NCBI GenBank assembly: GCA_002712005.1
Contig: PASP01000004.1
Location: 33,302-97,301 of the forward strand
DNA length: 64,000 bases
Reading direction: 5' to 3'
Origin: Halobacteriovoraceae bacterium
GTDB taxonomy: Bacteria; Bdellovibrionota; Bacteriovoracia; Bacteriovoracales; Bacteriovoracaceae
Shown: positions 57,277 through 64,000 of the stretch, piece by piece
Layout: each line of letters opens with the position of its first letter
Position numbering within the stretch: the stretch's first letter is position 1
Program-made: the position numbers and the translations under genes
Notes under the pieces: generated by a model
Seen by the model: only the letters and a program-made list of their open reading frames with translations
The model's database searches: none
What the model was told of the DNA's origin: nothing

Positions 57277-57582
57277 TTAATTATCCTCACTTATTTTCTT
57301 CAAGATAGATTTAGCTTTTCTAATGTCCTTATCTTGAGAGTTCTTATTTCCACCGATTAAAAGAATTATTATGTTTCCATTTTTATCTTTCGTAAGGGTG
57401 AAATAAATCCTTCTTCCATTCCCCCACTTTAGCTCTGCTAGACTTTCAGCCAGCTTCTTAGCAATTCCAAAGTGGCCATCAGTTCTTATTCTAGCGATTC
57501 TCGCTTGAATTTGAGCCTGTTCTTTGATCGCCTGTTTATTAAACCAATCTATGTATTCCTTGGTTTCTTCGACTCTATACAT
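57277..57582 (-). CDS. HigB/RelE-like toxin (Gp49 family)
   Basis: The protein fits the phage-derived Gp49/HigB toxin family: ETKEYIDWFNKQ, IARIRTDGHFG, LAELKWGNGRRIYFTL and LLIGGNKNSQDKDIRKA. I chose the ATG at 57582, with AGGA seven bases upstream. Such toxins usually cleave mRNA at the ribosome. It is first in an operon with its antitoxin and a nuclease-like gene. Confidence 0.85.
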   Translation of the reverse strand: MYRVEETKEYIDWFNKQAIKEQAQIQARIARIRTDGHFGIAKKLAESLAELKWGNGRRIYFTLTKDKNGNIIILLIGGNKNSQDKDIRKAKSILKKISEDN

Positions 57583-57589
57583 CCAAATC

Positions 57590-57659
57590 CTATCATATTT
57601 GATATGAAAATCAACATTTCCTATCATTTTTGATATATTTCATACATTCTCAAATGTAT
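57590..57659 (-). promoter_or_regulatory. Likely promoter/operator of the toxin-antitoxin operon
   Basis: A perfect dyad ATACATT-CTCA-AATGTAT lies at 57642-57659. A second near-palindrome, CATATTTGATATG, lies closer to the toxin start. HigA-type antitoxins bind such sites to repress their own operon. Confidence 0.55.
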
Positions 57660-57679
57660 AATCAACCAGTTAAAAGAGG

Positions 57680-57718
57680 CTAAGGGGCCATTTCAAGCCC
57701 CTTAGTATTCTATTTTTT
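57680..57718 (+). terminator. Rho-independent terminator
   Basis: CTAAGGGGC pairs perfectly with GCCCCTTAG around an eight-base loop, followed by TATTCTATTTTTT. On the minus strand a T-run also follows, so it may serve the GIY-YIG gene as well. Confidence 0.8.
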
Positions 57719-57802
57719 AAGTCTGATAACATTATAAAGCGAACTAAATTTACCAATGAAGTGCCATGCCTGATTCAATTTACTAGCGCTACTTTCTTCT
57801 TA

Positions 57803-58051
57803 TCAAAATCTTTTATTCCTAAATGCAATTCCAGATGCTGTTTTAAGATATCTTTCAAAGTTGTAGGCTTTCTGCTTGTCAGAAAACCAGTGAACAGTTT
57901 CTAGTTTCCATGGAATATACTTTGATGTGTATTTACTTTCGCCTCTATTATGTTCTCTAAGACGTCGTTTAAAGTCATTACTAAGACCAACATAAGTTTT
58001 TGAGATATTTGATTTGCTTCTAAGGATATAGACGTACATGTTTTTATTCAT
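57803..58051 (-). CDS. GIY-YIG domain protein
   Basis: MYVYILRS and TYVGLSNDFKRRLREHN are the GIY-YIG core of the small UPF0213/YhbQ-type family, with the catalytic arginine in the last motif. The 82-residue length is normal. It lies between the toxin-antitoxin operon and tRNA-Ala. These small proteins are thought to act on DNA, but roles are poorly known. Confidence 0.85.
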   Translation of the reverse strand: MNKNMYVYILRSKSNISKTYVGLSNDFKRRLREHNRGESKYTSKYIPWKLETVHWFSDKQKAYNFERYLKTASGIAFRNKRF

Positions 58052-58134
58052 GCAAGAACAGGTTGCTATATAAGATATTATAAATTGTTTAAATTATTGA
58101 TGTGATTTGAGTAGATTTTCAAAGTTGATTGCTC

Positions 58135-58213
58135 TTCTTCGCTAAAGCTTCGAAGAACACCATTCTTCTTTTATCTTTAAATGGCCTCCGCCATTCGAAG
58201 CTTTAGCGAAGAA
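58135..58213. repeat. Perfect 20-bp inverted repeat abutting tRNA-Ala
   Basis: TTCTTCGCTAAAGCTTCGAA (58135-58154) is the exact reverse complement of 58194-58213, the base next to the tRNA CCA end. A second pair, CACCATTCTTC/GAAGAATGGTG (58158-58168 and 58208-58218), overlaps the CCA end itself. It could be the tRNA terminator or part of an insertion scar. Confidence 0.75.
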
Positions 58214-58289
58214 TGGTGGACCCTAGCGGGATCGAACCGCTGACCTCCTCGCTGCCAGCGAGGCGCTCTCCCAGCTGAGCTAAGGGCCC
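58214..58289 (-). tRNA. tRNA-Ala (anticodon GGC)
   Basis: The sequence folds as a 76-base tRNA. The acceptor stem GGGCCCT pairs with AGGGTCC, including one G-T pair. The anticodon loop CTGGCAG gives anticodon GGC, reading GCC. The T-loop is GGTTCGATCC, and the 3' CCA is encoded. It is the only tRNA in the window and could serve as an integration target. Confidence 0.95.
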
Positions 58290-58472
58290 ATTCAAAGAAG
58301 TGAATTGCTCAACAATTTAAGGGAGATGACTTCATATGGCCAGTAAAAAGAGTGAATGCGCCGCACATTTTTCCGTATCCCCTAAGCCTCTGAAGAAAAC
58401 TTCAAAAACATAATCCTCTACCGATGAGAGGCCATTACTCATCATTTATAGACACATACAAAGGATCTCATC

Positions 58473-58736
58473 ATGAATGAAAAATGGTCAGCACAAATTC
58501 AAGTTAAATGGAATAAGAATGCTCCAAAGAGTTGGGAGTGGCTTAGTGAATGGAGTGAAGTGAAAACGGCTTGGTCTACAATGGGAGACTGGGATATGAC
58601 TCTTTGGGTAGAAGTTGAAGGGCCAAAAGAGCTTGAGGACTTTGTTCAAAATAAATTGTGGTCAAAAGACTGGGTAGAAAATACGAAATCGACTTGGTCA
58701 AAGGAGCTTTGGTTCTCGGAACAAAGAGCTGCTTAA
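58473..58736 (+). CDS. Trp-rich small protein resembling an Lrp/AsnC ligand (RAM) domain
   Basis: The 87-residue protein contains 12 tryptophans (about 14 percent). Its TMGDWDMTLWVEVEG, LEDFV and TKSTWSKELW match the beta-alpha-beta pattern of the RAM domain in Lrp/AsnC regulators, without any DNA-binding part. AAGGATC lies upstream, and a strong terminator follows. It may be a small ligand-binding or dimer-forming protein. Confidence 0.75.
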   Translation: MNEKWSAQIQVKWNKNAPKSWEWLSEWSEVKTAWSTMGDWDMTLWVEVEGPKELEDFVQNKLWSKDWVENTKSTWSKELWFSEQRAA

Positions 58737-58752
58737 TTCCTTATTTATCATG

Positions 58753-58774
58753 CGGGAATCTTTTAAGATTCCCG
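58753..58774 (+). terminator. Rho-independent terminator
   Basis: CGGGAATCTT pairs perfectly with AAGATTCCCG around a two-base loop, then TGTCTTTAAAT. It lies 17 bases past the Trp-rich gene. Confidence 0.75.
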
Positions 58775-58816
58775 TGTCTTTAAATATGACTTTTAAAAAT
58801 TAAAATGAAAGAAAGA

Positions 58817-60148
58817 TTAAAAGAAGCGAATCAAATTAAAGTAAGCATGATGGGCTTCATGTAATACTTCCAATCCTTGGGCCACCGTTCCCTTTACAGG
58901 CGCATTATAGATTCGTACTCCAGAGCTGATTTTCCAAATATCGCTTAAACGCTGAGAATAAGAGAAGGTGATCAGATCTTCTTTATCCCTTTCAATATCG
59001 TGAACCCACATCAGAAGAAGTTCTTTCCCCATAATATCATTGAAAGCATGGCGAGCCCCTAAGAGAATATCTCTTTGAAAAATAGAAAGTCGCGCTCTCT
59101 CTTCCTTACTAGCTCCAACAATTCCTCCAGCTTCAAAGAAGAAAGAAGTTTCACCGTAATTCCACTCAGGAAGGTTATACTCAAGACCAAAAGCTAAATC
59201 ACCGTGATCGATTGGCTTTTGAAGACCACTGGCCGTATAGACCTGTTGATCACCATCACTGAAGAAACGATAAGCTCCTTCAAACTTAAGAAGCACATTG
59301 GAAAGAGCATACTGTAGGGTCCCCCCCAATTGAGTCTTCTTAAAATAATAAGGAGTTGGATTATTTTGTAGACGATTAATATCTAAAGGAACTGGAGTGC
59401 CTGTTATAGGATTAAGGGCATAGTTTAAAGTTCCCGTTAAAGGTTGGTTCCTATCTACATGATGAATAACATGAAAACTCGCATCTCCATCATCCATTAA
59501 ATATCTTAAGCGTGCTCCCCCTTGGGCTACCCACTGGTCACCATTGCCCTCTTCTCCATCAATATACTCAGGTCGAGCAATATCGGTACCAAAACCTAGG
59601 CGTGAATGCTTTCCAGGGAATTGTGGATTTTCAAAACGAGGCCAGTAGAAGAAACTAATATCACCCCAATCAAATTCTTTATTCAGTTCTAAAGTCAGTT
59701 CACCGAGTTTTTCAAAATACTCAAGATCAGAATCATAATTTCTAGAGTTTACGACATCAGCAGGATGAAAGGCTTCCGTGGCGGTCCAATTAAAAAGCTT
59801 ATACCCTGCAAGAACCTTCCAAGAGTCTCCTTCACCAAAGCGCATGGATAGATAGACATCTTCAAAGGCCATAAAGTCTCGATCAGAGTCTTTTTGATCA
59901 ACTCTGGCAAAACCTCGAAAGGAATGTTCAAAAGGACCATTTTCATAGCGTGCTTCAACACGAGAAAAAACAAGCATCCCCACATCTTCAGTCGTTTCAT
60001 TGTCATCATCTTTAAATTGACGAAATTGAAAAGAAACTTGACCGCGATTAAACCAAGTCCCTTCATCTTCCTGGGCCATACTACTTTCAAAAGATAAGCC
60101 TAAGAGCAGACATAAAAATGCTAGAGAATGCGTATTTAAATATTTCAT
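58817..60148 (-). CDS. Outer-membrane porin-like protein
   Basis: I chose the ATG at 60148, with AAGG upstream; an upstream frame adds six residues. A signal peptide ending near SSMA is followed by regular alternating strands with aromatic belts, ending in a phenylalanine as many barrels do. It follows the LolA-like gene by 18 bases on the same transcript. Similar pairs often sit beside RND-type exporters, but none is in the window. Confidence 0.78.
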   Translation of the reverse strand: MKYLNTHSLAFLCLLLGLSFESSMAQEDEGTWFNRGQVSFQFRQFKDDDNETTEDVGMLVFSRVEARYENGPFEHSFRGFARVDQKDSDRDFMAFEDVYLSMRFGEGDSWKVLAGYKLFNWTATEAFHPADVVNSRNYDSDLEYFEKLGELTLELNKEFDWGDISFFYWPRFENPQFPGKHSRLGFGTDIARPEYIDGEEGNGDQWVAQGGARLRYLMDDGDASFHVIHHVDRNQPLTGTLNYALNPITGTPVPLDINRLQNNPTPYYFKKTQLGGTLQYALSNVLLKFEGAYRFFSDGDQQVYTASGLQKPIDHGDLAFGLEYNLPEWNYGETSFFFEAGGIVGASKEERARLSIFQRDILLGARHAFNDIMGKELLLMWVHDIERDKEDLITFSYSQRLSDIWKISSGVRIYNAPVKGTVAQGLEVLHEAHHAYFNLIRFF

Positions 60149-60166
60149 CGAATAATGCCTTACCAA

Positions 60167-61027
60167 TTATTTTAAAGAAGTTTTCTTAAAGTCTCGTGCA
60201 CTGTGATTAACACCCAGTTTTCTCTTCTTCCACTCCATCGTTGACTCTTTCTTCGTTTGAACATTCTTCATATGAATCTTACTTGCGCGCCAAAGAGTCT
60301 TATCTCCAACTTTATAAGATTTAAAATCAGTGAAGTTTGCAATTTTAAGAAGCTCACCTTTACGATCAAAGTATTCCATTTTTACCGGATTCATAAACTT
60401 TGATGAAATGGTCATCACCATTTTTGAGTAACCTGAATTACTCTTTGGAACTCTCTCAACAATCCAACCTTTAACACCGGAATCTAATGTTGTGTCCTTA
60501 AGCCATTTGAAATTATACTTATCCACTTCTTGAGAACCTAAATCTTCGTAGCTGAATTCACTCCCCATAAAAGAAGAAGACTTATTACTAGAAGAAATTC
60601 TCTTTACACGACGAATTGTCGGTAGATAAAGCCATTGATCATCGTCCTCACCTTTATGGGAGTGAGTTAACATTTTAGTTCCTTTAACGTCTTTTGGATT
60701 AAGAAAGGTCATTAAAGACTTGTCTCCGTCACCTTCGACCTCGAGAGTTTTCCCTGCCATAACACGAGTCGTTTTAGCTCCATAGGCATCAATAAGGATC
60801 ATCTCCATGTCCGACTCTTCACCTTTAAAATTCTCATTCTTGTATTCGAGTCCTCGGGCAATTAAAGTTCCGCGAATCTCAGGAGTCTTTGAACTCATGA
60901 ACTTTGTATTGAGAAGATCCATAGAAGGTTTAAATTCAATTTTTCCCGCATCACTTTGAGCGGCCATAACCGCGGTTCCACTAAAAAGAAGGCCTATGGC
61001 CAAAGAAAGAATGCTATTCATTTTCAT
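60167..61027 (-). CDS. LolA-like outer-membrane lipoprotein-sorting family protein
   Basis: A signal peptide precedes a protein with the hallmarks of the LolA-like family: GTKMLTHSHKGEDDDQWLYLPTIRRVKRISSSNK, SFMGSEFSYEDL and WIVERVPK. These proteins bind lipid moieties in the periplasm and often partner RND (MMPL-type) transporters. GAGGAG precedes the ATG. It is first in an operon with a porin-like gene. Confidence 0.85.
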   Translation of the reverse strand: MKMNSILSLAIGLLFSGTAVMAAQSDAGKIEFKPSMDLLNTKFMSSKTPEIRGTLIARGLEYKNENFKGEESDMEMILIDAYGAKTTRVMAGKTLEVEGDGDKSLMTFLNPKDVKGTKMLTHSHKGEDDDQWLYLPTIRRVKRISSSNKSSSFMGSEFSYEDLGSQEVDKYNFKWLKDTTLDSGVKGWIVERVPKSNSGYSKMVMTISSKFMNPVKMEYFDRKGELLKIANFTDFKSYKVGDKTLWRASKIHMKNVQTKKESTMEWKKRKLGVNHSARDFKKTSLK

Positions 61028-61296
61028 ATACTCTCCTCACAAACTACGCAGTGCAAAGTTTATTGATTAAAATCCGCCCCATCTTATCGTGATTACTAGC
61101 ACCTGACCAGAAATCCTCCCTGGTTTCGAGGGCCAAGTCTAAGTAATATAATGATTATCTAATTAAAACTATAAATGACTCTAATAATTTCAAGACATTA
61201 CACACTGTACCAACACCTTTGCTTTTAAGATGCCTATACTGTCGCTAGTATCAATTTAAATTAACCCTACCCCAATCTAAAAAATAAAGGTTACCT

Positions 61297-62691
61297 ATGA
61301 CAGTATTTATAAATAGAACCATTAACTTGAAAAAAATCAAGGCCATCGGACTTGATATGGACTACACCATTGTCCGCTACAACACGGAGGCATTTGAAGA
61401 GCTCACTCATAAAGAGGTACTTGCCAAGCTCGTCTCTCTTAAGAATTATCCTGAAAAAATCAAAACATTAAAATTTGAATTTGAAAGATCGATTCAAGGA
61501 CTTGTGATTGATAAGAAGAGAGGACATCTATTAAAGATTAGTCGCTATGGAAAAGTTAAAGAAGCCTACCATGGTTTAGAACCTCTAGATTTTAAAACTC
61601 AACAAGATATCTATGCCAACCGTATTATTGATTTGGCCCTACATCAATTTCAATCACTAGATACAAGTTTTTCCATATCAAACGGAGTGCTTTATTCTCA
61701 GTTAGTGCAATTGAAAAGAGAGGGCATGGAGCTTCCTGACTTTTACAATCTTGCAGATGATATTAAAGAAATTCTTGATATCTGCCATGGAGATGGGACC
61801 ATTAAAGATCAAGTAAGAGAAGATCTTGAGCGCTTTATTATCAAAGATAAAGAAATAGTTCATTTACTAGAAAGATATAAAGACTATGGGAAACAACTCA
61901 TTGTTATCACCAATTCAGACTATAACTATACAAAGCTTCTACTCGATTATGCCATTAATCCTTTTCTTGAGAACCATAAGGACTGGTCGGAACTTTTTGA
62001 TATAACAATCACCCTTTCTCGTAAGCCTGCCTTCTTCACAAATGAAGCAAGCTTTCTCAAGATTGATTTAGAAAGTGGTCTGATGAGCAATCACTTTGGA
62101 AAAGTAGAAAGTGGAGTTTATCAAGGAGGCTCTGCTCATAAACTCCAAAAAGATCTAGGATTAAATGGAGAGGAAATTCTCTATTTAGGAGATCATATTT
62201 ATGGAGACGTGGTGTCGATCAAGAAAACATTTAATTGGAGAACGGCCCTAATTCTCGATCCTTTAAAAGACGAGCTTAACTCCATCAAAAAGTCTTCTTC
62301 CGTACAAAAGAAGATTGATAAACTGATGGGTGAAAAGCAAGATCTTGAATACAAAATTAATGAAATTGAAATTAAAAAATTTGAAGCTCGAAAAAACAAA
62401 ACAACTTCTGACGAAGTTAAGGCCTTCAAAGAAGAGCTTAATAAAGTTTATGCTCAAATTGAAAAGATCAATACAGAGATTTCAGACCTGATTACTGAAT
62501 ACCGTAGCCACTTCAATCCTTATTGGGGTGAACTTATGCGAGCTGGTCAAGAAGAGTCTCGAATGGCCGATCAAGTGGAAAAGTACGCATGCCTCTATAT
62601 GATTAAGATTTCTGATCTCTTCTCTCATAGTCCACGGACTTACTTTAGACCAGAAAAGAGAATTCTACCCCATGAGGTGGAGAATCTTTAA
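61297..62691 (+). CDS. HAD-family 5'-nucleotidase (cN-II-like)
   Basis: The catalytic motif DMDYT lies near residue 20, with VITNSDY and LYLGDHIYGDVV further on. The family (HAD-superfamily purine 5'-nucleotidase) dephosphorylates IMP or GMP in the cytoplasm. A coiled-coil insertion of about 60 residues lies near residues 330-400. Length 464 is normal. It overlaps the convergent deacetylase by 27 bases. Confidence 0.88.
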   Translation: MTVFINRTINLKKIKAIGLDMDYTIVRYNTEAFEELTHKEVLAKLVSLKNYPEKIKTLKFEFERSIQGLVIDKKRGHLLKISRYGKVKEAYHGLEPLDFKTQQDIYANRIIDLALHQFQSLDTSFSISNGVLYSQLVQLKREGMELPDFYNLADDIKEILDICHGDGTIKDQVREDLERFIIKDKEIVHLLERYKDYGKQLIVITNSDYNYTKLLLDYAINPFLENHKDWSELFDITITLSRKPAFFTNEASFLKIDLESGLMSNHFGKVESGVYQGGSAHKLQKDLGLNGEEILYLGDHIYGDVVSIKKTFNWRTALILDPLKDELNSIKKSSSVQKKIDKLMGEKQDLEYKINEIEIKKFEARKNKTTSDEVKAFKEELNKVYAQIEKINTEISDLITEYRSHFNPYWGELMRAGQEESRMADQVEKYACLYMIKISDLFSHSPRTYFRPEKRILPHEVENL

Positions 62692-63630
62692 AAGAAATTG
62701 AGAATAGATGTCGGCGGCTTTTTCACCATAGCCGCCGGCCATTACCCATGCTTGAGGAATATCTAAATCTCTGGCCCACTTATAGATCAACATATCTCTG
62801 GCCAAGAGTTGCTCTTTTGAAAGCTTAAGCCCTTCACTAGACTTAAGAGCATCTCCTTCGTAAGGGTCAGCCCCATTAACCACAAAGAGCAAGTCCCATT
62901 TCTTCTCCATAATGTCAGAATCAAAGAGTATATTTTGCAATCGAGGAAGATAACTCTCTTCTTCATTTAGCTTAAAGGGCAAATCATAGTCTGAGCTAAT
63001 GATAGGAAGCTCACTATGAATGGGCCAGCCATCGGCCATATGTAAACTAATCGTAGTAAGAGTGGGATCATCTTTTGTGATTTCCGCAGTACCATCGCCC
63101 ATGTGAGCATCCACATCGAGTATGAGAATATTTTGTAATGAATATTCCTTTTGGGCCTTGCGAAGGGCAATGACAATATCACTTAAAGGACAAAACCCTG
63201 CTCCGGTATAAGAGCGTGCGTGATGCATTCCTCCGCCAAGGTAATAACAGAACTTCTTTGCTTCTAATGCTGTCTTGACGGTTAAAACAGTTCCCTTAAC
63301 CTGAGAGAGGATACTCTCTCTTAATTGAGTCAGTGGAGCTTGCGCTCTTTCAGGAAGATAACGGCTCGGATCTTGGCAATCATAGGCATAGAGGATTTGA
63401 GTGATAAACTCTTCATCCGAAAACCACCTTTCTAAAAAATCCGAATCATGAGCACGTTTAAGATCTTCTCGCGTGAGTTCCTCAAGTAAGGAGAGATCAA
63501 GCTCTTTTAACTGAGGAAAGTCTTGTTTTAGCCTTTCAAAAACTCGCTGTGAACGATCGTCGCAAAGAGGGATCGCAATGCCATATTTCTCAAGCTCAGT
63601 GGATAATTTTGGGTGATAAATAATTGTCAT
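62665..63630 (-). CDS. Histone deacetylase family protein
   Basis: The GGGMHHA motif and ILDVDAHMGDGTAEI are the zinc-site residues of the deacetylase fold (HDAC/AcuC-type), followed by VVNGADPYEGD and MAGGYG. Bacterial members remove acetyl groups from small polyamines or from proteins. Length 321 is normal. The target is unknown. Confidence 0.9.
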   Translation of the reverse strand: MTIIYHPKLSTELEKYGIAIPLCDDRSQRVFERLKQDFPQLKELDLSLLEELTREDLKRAHDSDFLERWFSDEEFITQILYAYDCQDPSRYLPERAQAPLTQLRESILSQVKGTVLTVKTALEAKKFCYYLGGGMHHARSYTGAGFCPLSDIVIALRKAQKEYSLQNILILDVDAHMGDGTAEITKDDPTLTTISLHMADGWPIHSELPIISSDYDLPFKLNEEESYLPRLQNILFDSDIMEKKWDLLFVVNGADPYEGDALKSSEGLKLSKEQLLARDMLIYKWARDLDIPQAWVMAGGYGEKAADIYSQFLLKILHLMG

Positions 63631-63782
63631 AAGGCATGAAATCTATGACAAATGCTCTAAGTCGTCAAAAATATTGAAGAATCCCCGTATTATTTACAAG
63701 CATTAAATTTACAAGGGCTCTTTCCCTATTGAAGCTTTTCTTTTATTAATAAGGGGTTAATTCACAAATAATGAGGACTCCT

Positions 63783-64000
63783 ATGAAAAGACTTCTTTGG
63801 CTACGCCATGAAACGAAACCTTTTGAAAAACGTGTAGCGCTTACACCTGATCAAGTTTCTGTTCTCTTAAGCCTCGGTCATAGAGTTGTGGTTGAGAGAA
63901 GTCCCAATCGTGTTTTCTCAGATGAAGAATATGAGAAGACAGGTTGTGAAATGATGGAGCCTAATAGTTGGATTGAACTTGCCCCTCAAGAGGCCACTAT
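63783..64000 (+). CDS. Saccharopine dehydrogenase (lysine-forming)-like, 3' end outside window
   Basis: The N-terminus LLWLRHETKPFEKRVALTPDQV matches the alanine dehydrogenase/PNT-type N-terminal domain of NAD saccharopine dehydrogenase. GAGGA lies five bases before the ATG. The frame is open to the window end, so only 72 codons are seen. It could instead be a close relative within the same fold. Confidence 0.75.
   Translation, partial: MKRLLWLRHETKPFEKRVALTPDQVSVLLSLGHRVVVERSPNRVFSDEEYEKTGCEMMEPNSWIELAPQEAT

Noticed and set aside
53000-58300. A gene-cassette integron with attC sites
   Set aside because: The repeats lack the paired core-site layout of attC, and no integrase is present.
1-64000. 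CRISPR arrays
   Set aside because: No regularly spaced short repeats with unique spacers were seen.

Overview
The window is AT-rich bacterial chromosome, densely coded on both strands. It carries many lipoproteins with a Ser-Cys lipobox, many short secreted proteins of no recognised family, outer-membrane barrels, a class I PurE/PurK pair, a monomeric NADP isocitrate dehydrogenase and PilZ/Hpt/receiver signalling proteins. This mix suggests a Gram-negative of the Bdellovibrionota, closest in style to Bacteriovorax/Halobacteriovorax. That placement is inference; there is no rRNA or other marker here to settle it.

Layout. 1-18.9 kb: a truncated tail-fibre-like lipoprotein, a radical SAM protein, purK-purE, a HExxH lipoprotein overlapping an esterase, lspA, a penicillin acylase cut by one in-frame stop with a divergent AraC regulator, an XRE repressor, a PilZ protein, an Hpt-receiver protein cut by one in-frame stop, msrA, an ABC1 kinase, a trypsin-like lipoprotein and a short-chain dehydrogenase. 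19.1-34.0 kb: an operon for an outer-membrane protein, a repeat lipoprotein and a secreted nuclease; an NlpC-like/DTW fusion; arsC; a DUF481 barrel; and a three-gene set ending in a papain-like lipoprotein. 34.1-41.8 kb: icd, a MarR regulator, a four-gene envelope redox operon and a TrkA-C membrane protein.

41.8-48.9 kb is a metal block. Two promoters with nearly the same CsoR-type operator drive a cytochrome-c-like lipoprotein and a multicopper oxidase fused to a CopB-like barrel, followed by an APC permease. Next to it lies a MerR-type operon (merR, a thioredoxin-MerC-like gene broken by two frameshifts, a small thioredoxin), then a siderophore-interacting reductase.

49-58.3 kb is accessory in character: small secreted proteins, a substrate-binding protein cut by an in-frame stop, dispersed palindromic repeats, a GC-rich element carrying a tRNA 3'-end-like segment, and a HigB/HigA-like toxin-antitoxin pair followed by a PD-(D/E)XK nuclease-like gene. 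It is bounded by a GIY-YIG protein and tRNA-Ala(GGC). 58.4-64 kb returns to core-like genes: a Trp-rich RAM-like protein, a porin with a LolA-like partner, a 5'-nucleotidase, an HDAC-family deacetylase and the start of a saccharopine dehydrogenase-like gene.

The most interesting points are the CopA-CopB fusion with its paired copper operators, the toxin-antitoxin-nuclease operon beside the tRNA, the NlpC-like/DTW fusion, and three otherwise intact genes each cut by a single stop codon.
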